A stretch of 64,000 nucleotides of DNA from Saccopteryx bilineata. Its lineage: Eukaryota; Chordata; Mammalia; Chiroptera; Emballonuridae. The position numbers and the translations under genes are program-made. Location of the stretch: positions 205,183,681-205,247,680 of the forward strand of contig NC_089492.1 of the NCBI RefSeq assembly GCF_036850765.1, written 5' to 3'. Positions 33,434-45,560 of the stretch are shown in pieces. How positions within the stretch are numbered: the first letter of the stretch is position 1; the number at the start of each line of letters is the position of its first letter. The notes beneath the pieces are model-generated. The model did not search any database, was not told where the DNA came from, and worked only from the letters and a program-made list of their open reading frames with translations.

Positions 33434-33842
33434 AAAAATACTAATTGAGGGCCCTGGCCGGTTGGCTCAGCGGTAGAGCGTCGGCCTGGCGTGCGGGGGA
33501 CCTGGGTTCGATTCCCGGCCAGGGCACATAGGAGAAGCGCCCATTTGCTTCTCCACCCCCCCTCCTCCTTCCTCTCTGTCTCTCTCTCTTCCCCTCCCGC
33601 AGCCAAGGCTCCATTGGAGCAAAGATGGCCCGCGCGCTGGGGATGGCTCCTTGGCCTCTGCCCCAGGGGCTGGAGTGGCTCTGGTCGCGGCAGAGCGATG
33701 CCCCAGAGGGGCAGAGCGTCGTCCCTGGTGGGCGTGCCGGGTGGATCCCGGTCGGGCGCATGCGGGAGTCTGTCTGACTGTCTCTCCCCGTTTCCAGCTT
33801 CAGAAAAATACAAAAAAAAAAAAAAAAAAAAATACTAATTGA
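33434..33842 (+). mobile_element. Full-length long-form bat SINE, best preserved copy, plus strand
   Basis: Starts GGGCCCTGGCCGGTTGGCTC near 33,450. It retains a clean Pol III box A (TGGCTCAGCGGTAGAGC) and box B (GGTTCGATTCC), the CATTTGCTTCTCCACC middle, and a CpG-rich body ending in CTTCAGAAAAATAC followed by a long A tail. The duplication AATACTAATTGA flanks it (within 33,434-33,448 and 33,829-33,842). Retained CpGs and an intact tail make it probably the youngest SINE here. The tRNA-like head is part of the SINE and not a tRNA gene. Frames of 60-129 codons through it are artefacts. Confidence 0.97.
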
Positions 33843-35851
33843 ATATGGTTTGGAGTCTGTGCATTTGGTGTGTTTAAATTACTACAATTAAGAGTGGTGA
33901 GTTTTAGGTTTAGAGTGTCCATATAGTTTGTCATCTAAACTATGACCATTTTGAGAGTGAAAAGAGGACTTTTATAATTAACCCCCCAAAATGGCATACA
34001 CTGGCACTGCTCTAGATAAGCTGGGATTTCTAAGCCTCCCTATTGCTTCCCATCATCCACACAATACTCTTCTCTGAGAAAGAATGCAGAAACTATGGGC
34101 CTCAAACCTTATTTTAAAAATGTCAGGGTGTTAGTCTGTCCTCCTTGTTCTTAAAAGGGAGGGACATGGTAAGTCCTGAGCCACACATCTGACCACCACA
34201 AAGCAGAATGAGGACAAGCATAAAAATCACATGCCATGTTTTGGACGGAGCAGGAGTCAGGATGTCTGTTTTAAATTCTGGTTTAGTTACTACTACTACT
34301 ATAACTACTAATATTTCTTCTACCCTTGCTGTTACTGGTTCTACTAGGAGCTATCATTTATTGAGCATTTACTGTGTACCAGGCGTGGTGTTAATTAAGA
34401 GCCTGGGTAGAACCATGCAGAGCCTAATAAATAGTCTTGATGAGGCTGAGCTGGAGTTTACCACATGCTGGCACTAAGCTGAACAATTTACAGACACAGT
34501 CCATAGAGGTATTATCATCCCCATTTTAAAGAGAAGGAAACTGAGGCTCTGCAGTTAAGTGTGTCTGATACCAAGTTCACACTCTGCAACCACACTGCCA
34601 GGAGCTAACAGAGAGACATCCCCTCTTCCTACTCTGCAGTGGCATTCTCTCAGTTTTAGCTCTTAAGTATTTATATATAAGCAATATAAAATTTTATGTT
34701 GTGGTTTCACAGGCTCTCAAAACTGTAGAAGCTGTAGCCAATAATCAGTAGTACCAGATGATACAGGGCAAAATGGCTGAGGGTGAGGGTGCGTGGTTCC
34801 ATATAAACTGTAGTCATCAAAACAGAAGACTTTGAGGGCCAAAGAAACCATGAATGCAGAGGAGTTTCTAGCACATGGTAGACTTCAGGGCTATCTGTTG
34901 AGTGGTTTGCCCACCTGATGCTCCAAACCTGCCTAACAGGCCTGTGCAGCCTCAGCTTGAGCATTTCCAGGGCAAGTTGCTCACTGCTCACTAAGGAAAG
35001 CCACTTCCTTTTACAGCAGGGTGGCTATTACAAAATATTTTCTAGTGATGAACACCAAGTCCAGCTCCCTGAAATTGCCACCCTTTGGTCTTGGTTCAGT
35101 TCTTTAAACCCTTCCATAATGTATTCTGCTTTATATACTTTCAAATAGAGAAGCTCCTCCATTTAGCGAGTTGTGGCTTTTCAACTCTCCTTAAGTCCAT
35201 TGGTTTCCAAGTCCACAGTGACTAAGGAAGTCCTTGGAAGCATTTCTAATAAAAGAATGAGTTGGTGTTTCAAAGCTTTCCAACCAGGCATACTCTTTCC
35301 TTTGATGCTATAGTTTTATTGGGCTTCCTTTTCCATTTATAATCTAACTTTATCTGTTGAGTTACAGAATTCTCCTTTCCTATTGAGCTCTGTCAGGGTC
35401 ATGGAAACCCCTTTGAAGAAGTATAGTAGTTTTATTTAATTAATACAGTATCTGTACTCTGGGCCTCGCAATTTATTTTGATGCTATTGAGAAATTTAGA
35501 CGACCTCCAACCTAAGAAAACCTCTGTAGCCTGTGACAAATTTTCATTGTCAATGTGTTCATCAAAGTGACACTTCAGGTTCTTAAACTAAATCTTTGGC
35601 TTCCACACCAGTCTGGAGAGTCTACCTTCTTTTCCTTTTGAAACCTAGAGGTTAGGGGTCATGCCCAGAGAGTGCAATATGGAGGCTGTTCCATACTCAA
35701 GGTAAAAAGGGATTGAGACTTGACAGTAGGAATGATGGGGCCACCTCAGGAAACAGTTCCAAGGTAGAATTGACAGGATTTATAGGCTGATTAAATATTA
35801 TATATAAGAAGAGAAGTTAAAAACTGAGGATGATTCCATGTTCCTGGCCTT
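33843..35851. other. Non-coding sequence with a reversed MIR
   Basis: A minus-strand MIR spans about 34,345-34,600 (ATTTATTGAGCATTTACTGT, GTACCAGGCGTGG, TTATCATCCCCATTTTAAAG, GGAAACTGAGGCTC), with unrelated sequence in its middle. The rest is unique; no exon recognised among the 76-94-codon frames. Confidence 0.6.
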
Positions 35852-36022
35852 ACTTTTTTTTATTATTATTATTACTATTGATGTTTTAGAGAGAGGAAGG
35901 GAGAGAGTGAGAGAGAGACAGAAACATAGATCTGTTGCTCTATGTGCCTTGACCAAGGATCAAACCCGCAACCTCTGTGTTTCAGCACAATGTTCTAACC
36001 AACTGAGCTATCCAGTGAGGGC
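35852..36022 (-). mobile_element. Short bat SINE, minus strand
   Basis: T and TTA-rich start, GAGAGAGAGACAG stretch, then GTGCCTTGACCAAGGATCAA and the reversed head ACCAACTGAGCTATCCAGTG. Target duplications are not clear, so the ends are approximate. Confidence 0.85.
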
Positions 36023-36771
36023 ACACATTTCTGACTGGTTGCACTCAAACATTACTGACCATCAGGAATAGAGAAGAACCAGATTCAGTTTGGGGGTGTT
36101 TTTTTTTTGTTTTTTTTTGTTTTTTTTCGCCTTATTGATCTATGATCAAATAATTGTCTGAATCATTAAAAGGGTAGACAATGCAGTTATAACTAATTTA
36201 TAAATTCAGTACCATTATAAACACTATTAATTCTTATTAACTCTGTAATTATTTCATATTAATTTCTTTGAGAAAAGAGCTAGGGTATGTGTGCTTTGCC
36301 CTACTGAAGTTCTGATCAAATTGAGGAAAGGAGACACACACATCTATAGAAAAATCAAATTATGAAACAAAATAAGTCTATCAAAGATGGTCCAGATAAA
36401 TGCCAAGTATGTTTCTGGCTCAGAAAAGGGCAAGAGCAGAAGCACACATCTAGAACTTAATGAGATGGAGGTGGACCTTAAAGGGTACATACAAGTTGAC
36501 ATTAAAAGAGGCTATAGTAGATTTTATCTCTTAAAACAGCAGCACTCATAATATGGTGTGGGGACCCTAGGGGCACCCCAGACCATTCAGAGGGGGTCTG
36601 TAAGATTAGAAGTATTTTCACCATAATATCAAGACTTAATTTACCTTTTTTTCTCTCATCCTCTTGCACATTTAGAAAATAGTTTTTCAAAGGTTACATG
36701 ATAAGATGTCATGAGTGTGACAGCAAATATAATGTGTCCTTGTGTATTATTGAGTTTAAAATTTTTTTGTT
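36023..36771. other. Unique AT-rich sequence with interrupted T tracts
   Basis: T-rich runs at about 36,101-36,128 broken by single G bases. No gene or repeat family recognised otherwise. Confidence 0.4.
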
Positions 36772-37143
36772 TTTATTTATTTGTATTTTTCTGAAGTTGG
36801 AAACGGGGAGGCAGTCAGACAGACTCCCGCATGCGCCCGACCGGGATCCACCCGGCATGCCCACCAGGGGGCGATGCTCTGCCCATCTGGGGCATTGCTC
36901 TGCTGCAATCAGAGCCATTCTAGCGCCTGAGGCAGAGGCCATAGAGCCATCCTCAGTGCCTGGGCCAAGTTTGCTCCAATAGAACCTTGGCTGCGGGAGG
37001 GGAAGAGAGAGAAAGAGAGGAAGGAGAGGAGGAGGGGTGGAGAAGCAGATGGGTGCCTCTCCTGTGTGCTCTGGCCGGGAATCGAACCCGGGACTCCTGC
37101 ATGCCAGGCCGATGCTCTACCACTGAGCCAACCAGCCAGGGCT
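36772..37143 (-). mobile_element. Long-form bat SINE, minus strand
   Basis: Reading the minus strand gives box A (TTGGCTCAGTGGTAGAGC), box B (GGTTCGATTCC), the CT-rich middle, and the CG-rich body down to the A-rich tail (plus-strand TTTATTTATTTGTATTTTTC). The flanks TTTTGTTTTTATTT and CTTTGTTTTCATTT may be a degraded target duplication. Several CpGs are retained, so it is fairly young. Confidence 0.95.
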
Positions 37144-39955
37144 TTGTTTTCATTTTTAACATAGTAAATATCGATTTATATATAGCACACACAAACAAAA
37201 GCTCTTTTGAGTGTCAAAAATTTTTTAAACTGTAAATGGATCTTAAGACCAAAAGGTTTGTGGACTACTGTCTTGAATAGTCCACTAAAAGGCAGGTTTG
37301 ACTGTGACCTACCTAAGCTACAACATGTTACCTTAGTAACCTCTAATGCCTCACTTTAGGCTTTTTCATACTGGTGGCTCTGTGGTTGGCAATGTGGCTT
37401 TCCTGGAGATCTAAAATCACTGCTTGTCTCTTATTTTTTACTTTATGTTGCTGATGGTAAATGACTCTACTTAATGTTTCCCAAATTTTATGTCTCCATA
37501 GTATGAGATGGTGTCACAGGCTTCAAGACCTCATTCAGAAACACAGCCACGCCCTTTAAAATTCTACATATGTTCTTACATGGGAGGGGGGTAGGTTTAT
37601 AGTTGTATGTAAAACAGTTTATTCTTGTGTTATTGTTATTTATTAATTATTGTATTATTTTCCATATGAACAATTATAAACCTAATTTGTCCATACCCTG
37701 TATGTATAAAGTATCTAAGTTAAATTTAACCCTATTATCTTTCCAAATAAAACAAAAACCTCAGAACAATATGATTTTCCTCAAAACTATCCACGTTCCA
37801 CTCGCAACTAATGCTCATGTAACTGTAGCTCCAACTTGTGTTGACTGTAAGCATTGTTAGTAGTATTACGGTTATGTAATTATAGCACCAATTTGAATTT
37901 GTGAGAATTCAAGGATTGTAAATTTTCAGAATCTTTATTTGTCTGAAAGTATTATTTCATCTTTACTCTTGAACAATGATTTGGTTGGGCATGGCAGAGA
38001 GTATATACTTGGTTGCATCCTTGGGTAACAAGCAGGATGATTTTTGTTCCTGTTCACAAGCAGACAAACAGAGTTTGGCTTCCTGTTTCATGGGAGGAGA
38101 CCAGTCGCAGCTCCCCACCACTTGCAGGGAGTGTTGAGTCCCAGTTCTCAACTGGCATTAAGACTCTATAGAGCTCTGGTGGCCTTATTCATTCTTGGCT
38201 TCCTGTGTGCTGAGCAGCATTAGTCCTTGATAACCACAGGGTTTTCCTTTCTGGTTTCAATTCACAAAGATTTTCCTTTTTTTTTAAGTTCTGCCATTAT
38301 CTTTTTAAAATTTAAATATATATTTAATATTTTACCTATAATTCTTATGTATTTGGCGAATAGTAATGTTTTTGCATGTGTTCAACCCACCACCTTGATC
38401 TAGAGGTCAGAGCCCATATTCTCATAATGGAACTAAGGAATATATTTGCTAAGGTCCAGAAAGACTAAATCTTTTTGACATACCAAAGCAGGCATAAAAT
38501 GCAAAGCACCGATTTAGGTTTTGTTAAAGATTCTAAATTAAAGCTGAGCAATGCTGTACTTGGATTGGTTACTGCAAATTAAACAGAACTATTTCATTCA
38601 AGTTTATGGTCATGTAGGTTAATTAAAATTTTCTCTTTAGAAATACAGCCCCCAAGACTCTATGTATTTTAAGTAGATTCTACTCTACATTCATGCAGAG
38701 TGAGAACAGCAGTTTCAATATTTAATTTCTTCTTCGTAAACTTTGAAGGCTAAAAACACATCGTCCCCAAGTTGTGAATACTGTTTATGTCAGAAACAAC
38801 TCACTAAAAGAAACTTGGGAGTTGCTAGGTAACTTGCTGCCTGTAGAAGGCTTCTGATAAAATGTATAGTACTTAAATCAGATTTCCTGGAGCAGATAGG
38901 CAAACTGAAGTGGAAAATAAATTCAAATGATCTGATATTGACTTTTAATGCTAAAGCTAAAACCTCCTTGCAGCCAAAGCTTACACAGATCTTTTTAACT
39001 GGGCAAGTTTAAGACGGCCTCACTGCAGAGAGCATCTCATCTCATCCCCTACAACACAAAGCCATCCGAGCTTCCTGAGCTGAATTTCTTTGCAGAAACT
39101 GACAGAGATCCCTAAAGAATGAGCATCCTTTGGAGAAGGGCATGCCTTTGAATGGGTCTGCTTTCCTTGCCTTCTCACAGGATACAATCCTTTCCGATAA
39201 AGTTAAAGGACCTGGTTGGGGTTGTCTTCTCCTTAGTTCTTCCAGATCTTAATAATAAGATTAAATGGTCAAAGTGGAGCTGAGCTGCTGGGTAGTAAGT
39301 AAATCAACTAAGCAAGAATCCCTTGGTTAGAAATCAGAAGAAACTGCAAGTTTATACAGGGTATGCACATACTATAATGTAGCTATGAGCATTGTCCAAT
39401 GTTTGAATTGCTACTCCTTGAGCTTGCATAGGTAGAGTGAGAAGAAGATGCCATTTACTTATCAATATTTTTTTTCGTATGAAACCAGAAGTATCTGCAG
39501 GCAAGCAATGGGGACAGTGAGGATTATACTAACTATTAATGAGTAAGTCTTCAGAAATCTCTTTCTGAAGGAGAAACTTCATAAGAAGCACTTATTAATC
39601 AATCCACTATAATCATTTATGGTTGGTGAATTTTCATAAAAAGGAGGATTCAACAGCAATCTGAGAGTTAACTGACCAGTTCTGGAACCAAGTAACTAAG
39701 AACACTCACATTCCCAGAAATGATGCTGCAAAAAGCGTCGTCACCTGAGGACATGCACGGAAAGCACAGATGGAATAAGAAAAGGAAGCGGTTCTCAAAC
39801 CCCAGCATATGTGCCTCTTGTTCCTCCACCAAGAGGATTTTCACCATGAGAATTTTCAGGGCTTCCCTAGAGAAGAGGAGACAGAGAAATGGGAATAGCA
39901 TGTCCAGAACTGCAGTTAAGAGAAATGACTTGTGCTGAGCTGTACTGGAAGACAC
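37144..39955. other. 2.8 kb of unique, repeat-poor sequence
   Basis: No young repeat and no recognised coding exon. AT content is high at 38,270-38,360. Opposing 95- and 72-codon frames at 39,668-39,955 overlap on opposite strands and look like chance. Some of 38,500-39,300 may be conserved, but nothing specific can be stated. Confidence 0.35.
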
Positions 39956-40190
39956 TCTACTAGGCTCTGCAGTAGGTTCTTCACTTGAGTTATTTTACTC
40001 AATTATCACAGCAAACCTATCCAGAAGATGTTGCTTTTTCCATTTCACAGGTGATATAACTGAGGCCCCAAAGGGCTTAGTGACTTAAAAGAGGAAGCAC
40101 TGCTTGTGAATGCCAGAGGGAGGTTCAGAAACAAGTCTGCCTAATTTCAAAGCCAGGGCTACTTCCTCAGGAGACACAGGTCCTTGGGAG
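39956..40190 (-). mobile_element. MIR remnant, minus strand
   Basis: Contains ACTAGGCTCTGCAGTAGG, ATTATCACAGCAAACCTAT, CCATTTCACAGGTGATATAA and CTGAGGCCCCAAAGGGCTTA in the order of a reversed MIR. Old and without coding capacity. Confidence 0.7.
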
Positions 40191-40800
40191 TGAATAGAGT
40201 AGTAGGCACTCTCACATACTGCTAATGAGGCTATAAATTGGCTCAACATTTTAAAGGGAAGCTTATCAATATCTGTCAAAATGTACACACCGTGAGATTC
40301 AGCAAAATTGTCTTCTGGGAATTTATTCTATAGATGTACTTGCACAGGTACACGATTGTATGGATGGATGTTTATAGTGGCATGGTTTGCAATAGAGAAA
40401 AATTGGAAACATCTTAACTATCCAGCAATAGGGGATTGGTTAGATCATTTTTGGTAAAACCACATAATAAATTCTCTACACACATTAAAAAGAATGAGAT
40501 AAATCTTTGTGAACACATGAAAAGATATTCTCAACTTTGTTCAATTCATAAAGTAAGTTGTACAAGAGCACATATTTGTGTGTGTGATGGGGTACAATTC
40601 TCTTTGAAACAAAGAAGAATGTCTAAAAGCATTCACTATTTGCTGTTATCAATGAGCTTGTAGAAAGTGGGATGAAGGTGGTTTTGGTGGAGCAGGGACA
40701 GACACTTTTACTTTTCACTTTGTACCAATCTAAACTATCTGATTTTTTTTCTAATAAGCAACTATTACTCTTATAATAATAGAAAAAATTAAAGAAGGCT
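40191..40800 (+). mobile_element. Old L1M-type LINE 3' fragment, plus strand
   Basis: Shows the end of an old L1 ORF2 and its 3' region: TAATGAGGCTATAAATTGGC, TATCCAGCAATAGGGGATTG, ATTAAAAAGAATGAGATAAA, then GGTGGTTTTGGTGGAGCAGG and an A-rich end near 40,790. The reading frame is destroyed. Confidence 0.75.
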
Positions 40801-41683
40801 CTTTGTGAACTTAGAAAATAATGGAAGGTTTTGATAACACAAAAATGAAGTGGGTCAGGATCTGCTGGCGAATAAAGGGAAGGCAGATAATGATTAAGGA
40901 GCTAATGATTGCCAAAGGTCGTTTATGTCTTCACGCTAATTGCCAAGGCAGATTCACAGAGAACTTTAGCATTGGAGAGAGTACATCTTGAAGGCAGAAG
41001 ACCAAAAAGGAAACTCTTTGTGACATTTTGGAGAACTTGTCAGACCAACATGTAAATGCTTTAGTATTCTCTCAACCTTATTCAGTGCCTGGAATCTTCT
41101 ACACATTTTTTTTTCATTGTTGTTCATAGAAAACATGAGCAGTATAAAGGAAGCCCAATAGACAGCTCAGGTTGGAAGAGAAGTCTTTTTTCCTAAAAAA
41201 AATCTGGCTGTAGCAAATGGTTCTATTCCCAGGATGCACAGGGGGTCATCAATGACAGCTGTAGCCCTTTCTGCATGGAAATATTCTTTCTCTGAAGTGG
41301 AGGCAGATTGCATTTGCCTGACTAATCCAGCCATACACTGGAGAAATGAGAAAAGGCCCAAGCTACACATATGTGCTGTAGATTCCAAAAAGAGATGAGC
41401 CTTTTTGCCACTGCTTATTCTGATAATGTCAACAAGGCCATTATTGTTTCATTAGTTTTCTTTGCTCTGAGGCTAAAAGGAATTTCTGCTGAGCGAATAT
41501 CTCTGAGATTGGCATCTTAGAGCACTTTTGCAGAAGATAGAATCCAATATTTTTTCTGAACTTTTTTTTTGCATGGAAATATGGTTTATCTGTTTTCCCC
41601 TAACTGTCAAATACTTCTTGATCTTATTCTTTTGTTCTAGTTAGGGTTTCCTTTGGTTGCTAAAGCCATTATTTGCATTTACT
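40801..41683. other. Unique non-coding sequence
   Basis: About 880 bases; no gene, RNA or repeat recognised. Confidence 0.35.
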
Positions 41684-41685
41684 GA

Positions 41686-41727
<42 letters not shown>

Positions 41728-41728
41728 A
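41684..41728 (+). repeat. (GAT)n trinucleotide microsatellite
   Basis: An uninterrupted GAT/ATG run of about 14 units, adjoining a MIR remnant. Likely length-variable. Confidence 0.95.
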
Positions 41729-41950
41729 GCTTGTATTTATTAGGGCTTATTGTGAACAAGGCACTGTTTTAAGTGTTTTACATAAATTAATTGATTTAAT
41801 CTTCATTATAACTCTATGAAGTCTATGAAATAGGTACTGTTATTATTGCCATTTGACAGATAAGAAAACTGAAGATTGAGGGGTTAAAGAACTTGCCCAA
41901 GCAATAGAGCTAGGATTCAAAGCTGATCTGTCTCACTCCAAAGCATGTTT
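41729..41950 (-). mobile_element. MIR remnant, minus strand
   Basis: Reversed MIR text: GGCACTGTTTTAAGTGTTTT, ATTTAATCTTCATTATAACT, GCCATTTGACAGATAAGAAA, AGAACTTGCCCAAGCAATAG, GGATTCAAAGCTGATCTG. Confidence 0.8.
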
Positions 41951-42849
41951 ATTTAACCATGTGCTTTACTACATCACAACAAAGATGGCAGTCTATCTTG
42001 TAGGAGGCAGCAAAAATCTATCTAAACCAAGACAATCCCTGTTCTCTCAACAGTCTGGGTATCTCTTTCCTGTCCTTGACTTTTGCTCCTCATCAGGGAA
42101 TTCTCAAATCACCATTCTTAGAAGGGCCCTTTACCCAGAATCCTCAGCTCCCCATCCACCATGCCTCAAGCTTCTAGTTTGTTTTCTTCCAATTGGAGCC
42201 CACATTGATCTCTTCTTCTGCTAATAACTTTTGCCTTTGTTGGCAGCATCATAAAATTAGTACAGATTTTTAATATCCTATTATCTAATTATCTGAAATA
42301 CATAATGTAATGTGTCCTTACAATCATACTTGCCTGCCCAGGCTTTGAGAGTATATCAGACACCTTTTAGACTTGCCTCGTATCATCTCAGCCCACATTT
42401 TATTCCAGCTTTTGCTGCAGCAACTCTCTGTCCCCAAGGACAACCAACAATAACTATGTCTCAGATGGACCATGAATCCTTTATGCTCTCCAACATGAGA
42501 TTCTCCGATAACCTGACCAGATATCTACAAAAACCTGCTTAACACTCGCACATACACAAACTTAGACATTAAGAGACACTAATGCTCTTTGGAGCAACCT
42601 TTGACTAATAAGGATGAAAACTGGTTGTTAGAGCTGCTTCTCTTTTGCCTTGTAAGTAAACAATTCTGAGACACATTCTCAGTGGCCCACAGTGAAGACC
42701 AGTTGATAATGTTCATTTTTGGAAGCTTTCTCTATAAGGAAGTTTGGGGATGAAGCATATGAATGGACCTATCAGAAAAGACATAAAGAGTGATTATTGA
42801 TTCTCATGTTAATTCCCAAAAGCATCCTTCACAGTGAATTAACAGTGTC
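41951..42849. other. Unassigned sequence, possibly upstream ERVL material
   Basis: No clear repeat match. It may include more of the ERVL body that follows, or L2 debris near 42,000-42,240. The 87- and 76-codon frames have no recognised domain. Confidence 0.3.
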
Positions 42850-43847
42850 GACAATCAAGTAGAGAGAATGACCTGTCGTCTGGATGTCAGTGAGCCTCTC
42901 TCCACAGCTACATCTTGTACAGTGAGTTTATGAATGGCCTGACCATGGTGACAGGGGTAGAGACATGGACACAAGAGAATCAACTTCCTTTCACTGAGGT
43001 TGATATAGCTACTGCCATGGCTGATATCCACCCTGCCAGCAACACAGGCTAGCACAGATAAGGCATCATCCTTAAGGAGACTAGCCAGTCAACTGGTGAC
43101 AAGTTTATTACATCAAACTCAATTCCATTATTAGAACTGACATCCACTTGGGGTGTGGTTTTTCCTTGATCTCACTGCTGTTGCCAACACCACCATCTGA
43201 GTACTTATAGATACTAGATTTTTTTCACTGATATTAGATTTCACACAACATTGCCTCAGATTAAGGAACCCACGAGATGGTAAGAAAGGGTGTGACAATG
43301 GGCACATGACCATGGGATTGATTGGTCTTACAATGTACTTCGTTACCCAGAGGTAGTTTGCTTAGTAAAATAATAGAGTGACCTATTAAAATCTCAGCTA
43401 AGATGCTAGGTTGGGCATAATACCCAATGGAATTGGATTACATCCTCCAGCATGCATTATGTGCACAGAACCAACAGTGCTGATTGTCTAATAGCTAGAA
43501 TATGTGGATCCAGGAATCAGTGGGTAGAAATAAGATTGGTTGATTTCATCATTATTCTCTGCAACACACTTATGAAATTTTTATTAAGGGTAACTAACCC
43601 TGATTACTATGAGGAACTAGGGTGGCTACTGTATAATGAAGGTAGTAGGGCAGAAAGGGGTATGTCTAAGATCCAGGGATTCAGCGGGGCATCTCTTGGT
43701 GATAACTCCATGCCCAATGATCACTGTGAATGGAAAGTGCAGTAACCTTGGCCCAGAGAAACTCAGACATCTTGGGAATGCAGGTCTGAATCACTACTCC
43801 CAGAAAGCAACCTGGACTAGCTGAGGAGTTGGTAAAGAGTGAAGGAA

Positions 43848-43901
<54 letters not shown>

Positions 43902-44290
43902 CAGAGACAGACAGACAGAAAGGAAGAGAGATGAGAAGCAACAATCCTTCATTGGGGCTCCTTGATTGTTCATTGATTGCTTTCTCATAAGGGCCTTGAC
44001 TGCGGAGCTACAGTAGAGCAAGTGACCCCTTGCTCAAACCAGCTACCTTGGGCTCAAGCCAGCGACCTTTGGGTTCAAGCCAGCGACCCCATGCTCAAGC
44101 AGGATGAGCCTGCGCTCAAGTCAGTGACCTTGGGGTTTCAAATCTGGGTCCTCTGTGTCCCAGTTCGATGTTCTATCCACTGCACCACTGCCTAGTCAGG
44201 CAAGAGTGAGGGAAGTCTTGAATATGTGGTGGAAGATGAAGATGATAAATGTCAATTATGGCCTTGGAACCAGTAACTGGTGAGGACTGG
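42850..44290 (+). pseudogene. Degraded ERVL endogenous retrovirus, pol (integrase end) region
   Basis: Plus-strand text follows the order of the 3' part of ERVL-family pol as I remember it, with the RT/RNase H side absent. Recognisable short stretches include GATTAAGGAACCCACGAGAT, GGGCACATGACCATGGGATT, GATTGGTCTTACAATG and GGATCCAGGAATCAGTGGGT. The end, after the SINE, keeps GGAACCAGTAACTGGTGAGG. Frames are broken many times, so nothing is encoded. No LTR is recognised on either side. It is an ancient placental-level fossil interrupted by a bat SINE at 43,852-44,201. Confidence 0.7.
43835..44218 (-). mobile_element. Bat SINE variant with (TG)n tail inside the ERVL remnant
   Basis: The insert 43,852-44,201 starts with a TG dinucleotide microsatellite (about 43,851-43,900) and GACAGACAGACAG. 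It then shows repeated GCTCAAGCCAGCGACC units, the reverse of the GGTCGCTGGCTTGAGC units in the SINE at 27,854, and ends in the reversed head CTATCCACTGCACCACTGCC. The duplication AAGAGTGAAGGAAGTCT (43,835-43,851) recurs with one change at 44,202-44,218. Confidence 0.93.
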
Positions 44291-44885
44291 AGCTCATTGC
44301 ATTAACCATCCTATATTAAGTCTTGAAGGTTCTATGAAGGAAAATAAAGCAGAGCAAGGAGATAAAGAAGAGCAGGTGGGGTAACTATAAAAAGAGTAGT
44401 CAGGGAAGCTTTCTCTGATTATGTGACATTTGAGCAGAAACCTAAATGAAGTGAAAGAGCAAGCCATGAGTACATCGGGAAGAACATTCTAGAGAGAGAG
44501 GGTAGCAAGTCCAGAGGTTCTAAAGCAGGAGCATGCTTGGTGTATTTGAGGAGGCTTGTATGGCTGGAGGGAGTCAGGAAGATAACTGCAGCCCAGACCA
44601 TGCAGGTGTTTGGAGTGAGCACTTTGAACTTCTCTGTGTGAAATAGGGAGCCATCAGCTGATTTTGAGAAGGTGGCATGATGTATCTTACATGATACAGA
44701 TTCTGAGAAATGGCTGTGGGGAGGTCAAGGATCCATATAAGGAGACTGGTTAAGAGACTACTGCAACAGAGTATCTGGATCTCTTTGAAAATGGGTTTCT
44801 GGGTGCATAGAGCAAAGACATGGGGTTGCTGAACATTGGGTCTTGGATTAAGTATTAATTGAATATTGGATTAAGTATTCTTTTT
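44291..44885 (-). mobile_element. L2-type LINE remnant
   Basis: About 44,385-44,655 carries the familiar reversed L2 text: GTCAGGGAAGCTTTCTCTGA, ACATTTGAGCAGAAACCTAA, AGAACATTCTAGAGAGAGAG, AGACCATGCAGGTGTTTGGA, GGGAGCCATCAGCTGATTTT. The rest up to 44,885 is unassigned. Confidence 0.6.
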
Positions 44886-45045
44886 AAAAATTTTTTATTT
44901 ATTAATTGATTTTAGAGAGAGAAGAAAGGAAAGGAGATAAAGAGAAACACCAATTTATTGTTTCACTTGTTTATGCATTCATCAGTTGACTCTTGTATGT
45001 GCCCTGATCGGGGCTTGAACCTGCTGAGCACTTAGCCAGTGCTGG
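44886..45045 (-). mobile_element. Short bat SINE, truncated head, minus strand
   Basis: TTTATTTATTAATTGATTTT, GA-rich text, ATTTATTGTTTCACTTGTTT and TGTATGTGCCCTGATCGGGG followed by the reversed head up to CTTAGCCAGTGCTGG. Only a weak TATTCTT match is seen at the flanks. Confidence 0.8.
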
Positions 45046-45560
45046 TACTACTATTCTTCACGGCTGACTTTAAGCTATTTCTGAGCAAAACTCTTCTACT
45101 TCTTACAAATCTTTTATAATGGATAACATAGCCCAATGGGTCTAGTGGTGAAGGCTTAGAAAATGCCTATGATTTTGTGATTAAAACATTTATTTAGTCT
45201 ATTAAGAATTCATAGAAATAATAGTTCTGCATTGAAAAACATAAATGGTATGTAGTTTTCAAAATCAGGCCTATCATTTTAGTATAGATAGCTTGACCAT
45301 GTGCCAGAAGGTATGCTTCTCACCACTTATATATGTTCTCATTTAATTGTCATAAAAAAAACCCAGAAGATAGGGGTTCTGTATGCAGATGAAGAAACAG
45401 AGACTTAGGGTGAAGGTGGGGTTGCATAAGTTGTTGTCAAAGGTCATTAGTGAGTAAGGAACAGAGCTCTGGATTGAAATCAAGGGGTGATTCTGAAGCC
45501 CACACTTAAGGACAACTCTGAGCCATAGACAATTCTGGGGAATACCCACATTCTTTAGTG
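45046..45560 (-). mobile_element. Unique sequence followed by a reversed MIR
   Basis: The MIR occupies about 45,290-45,500: GACCATGTGCCAGAAGG, TTCTCATTTAATTGTCATAA, GATGAAGAAACAGAGACTTA. 45,046-45,289 is unassigned AT-rich DNA. Confidence 0.6.

Noticed and set aside
33450..33525. tRNA gene
   Set aside because: Box A and box B belong to the tRNA-derived head of a SINE that continues for another 300 bp and has target duplications.
43681..44021. His/Thr-repeat proteins on the minus strand
   Set aside because: They read through a TG/CA microsatellite in a SINE tail.
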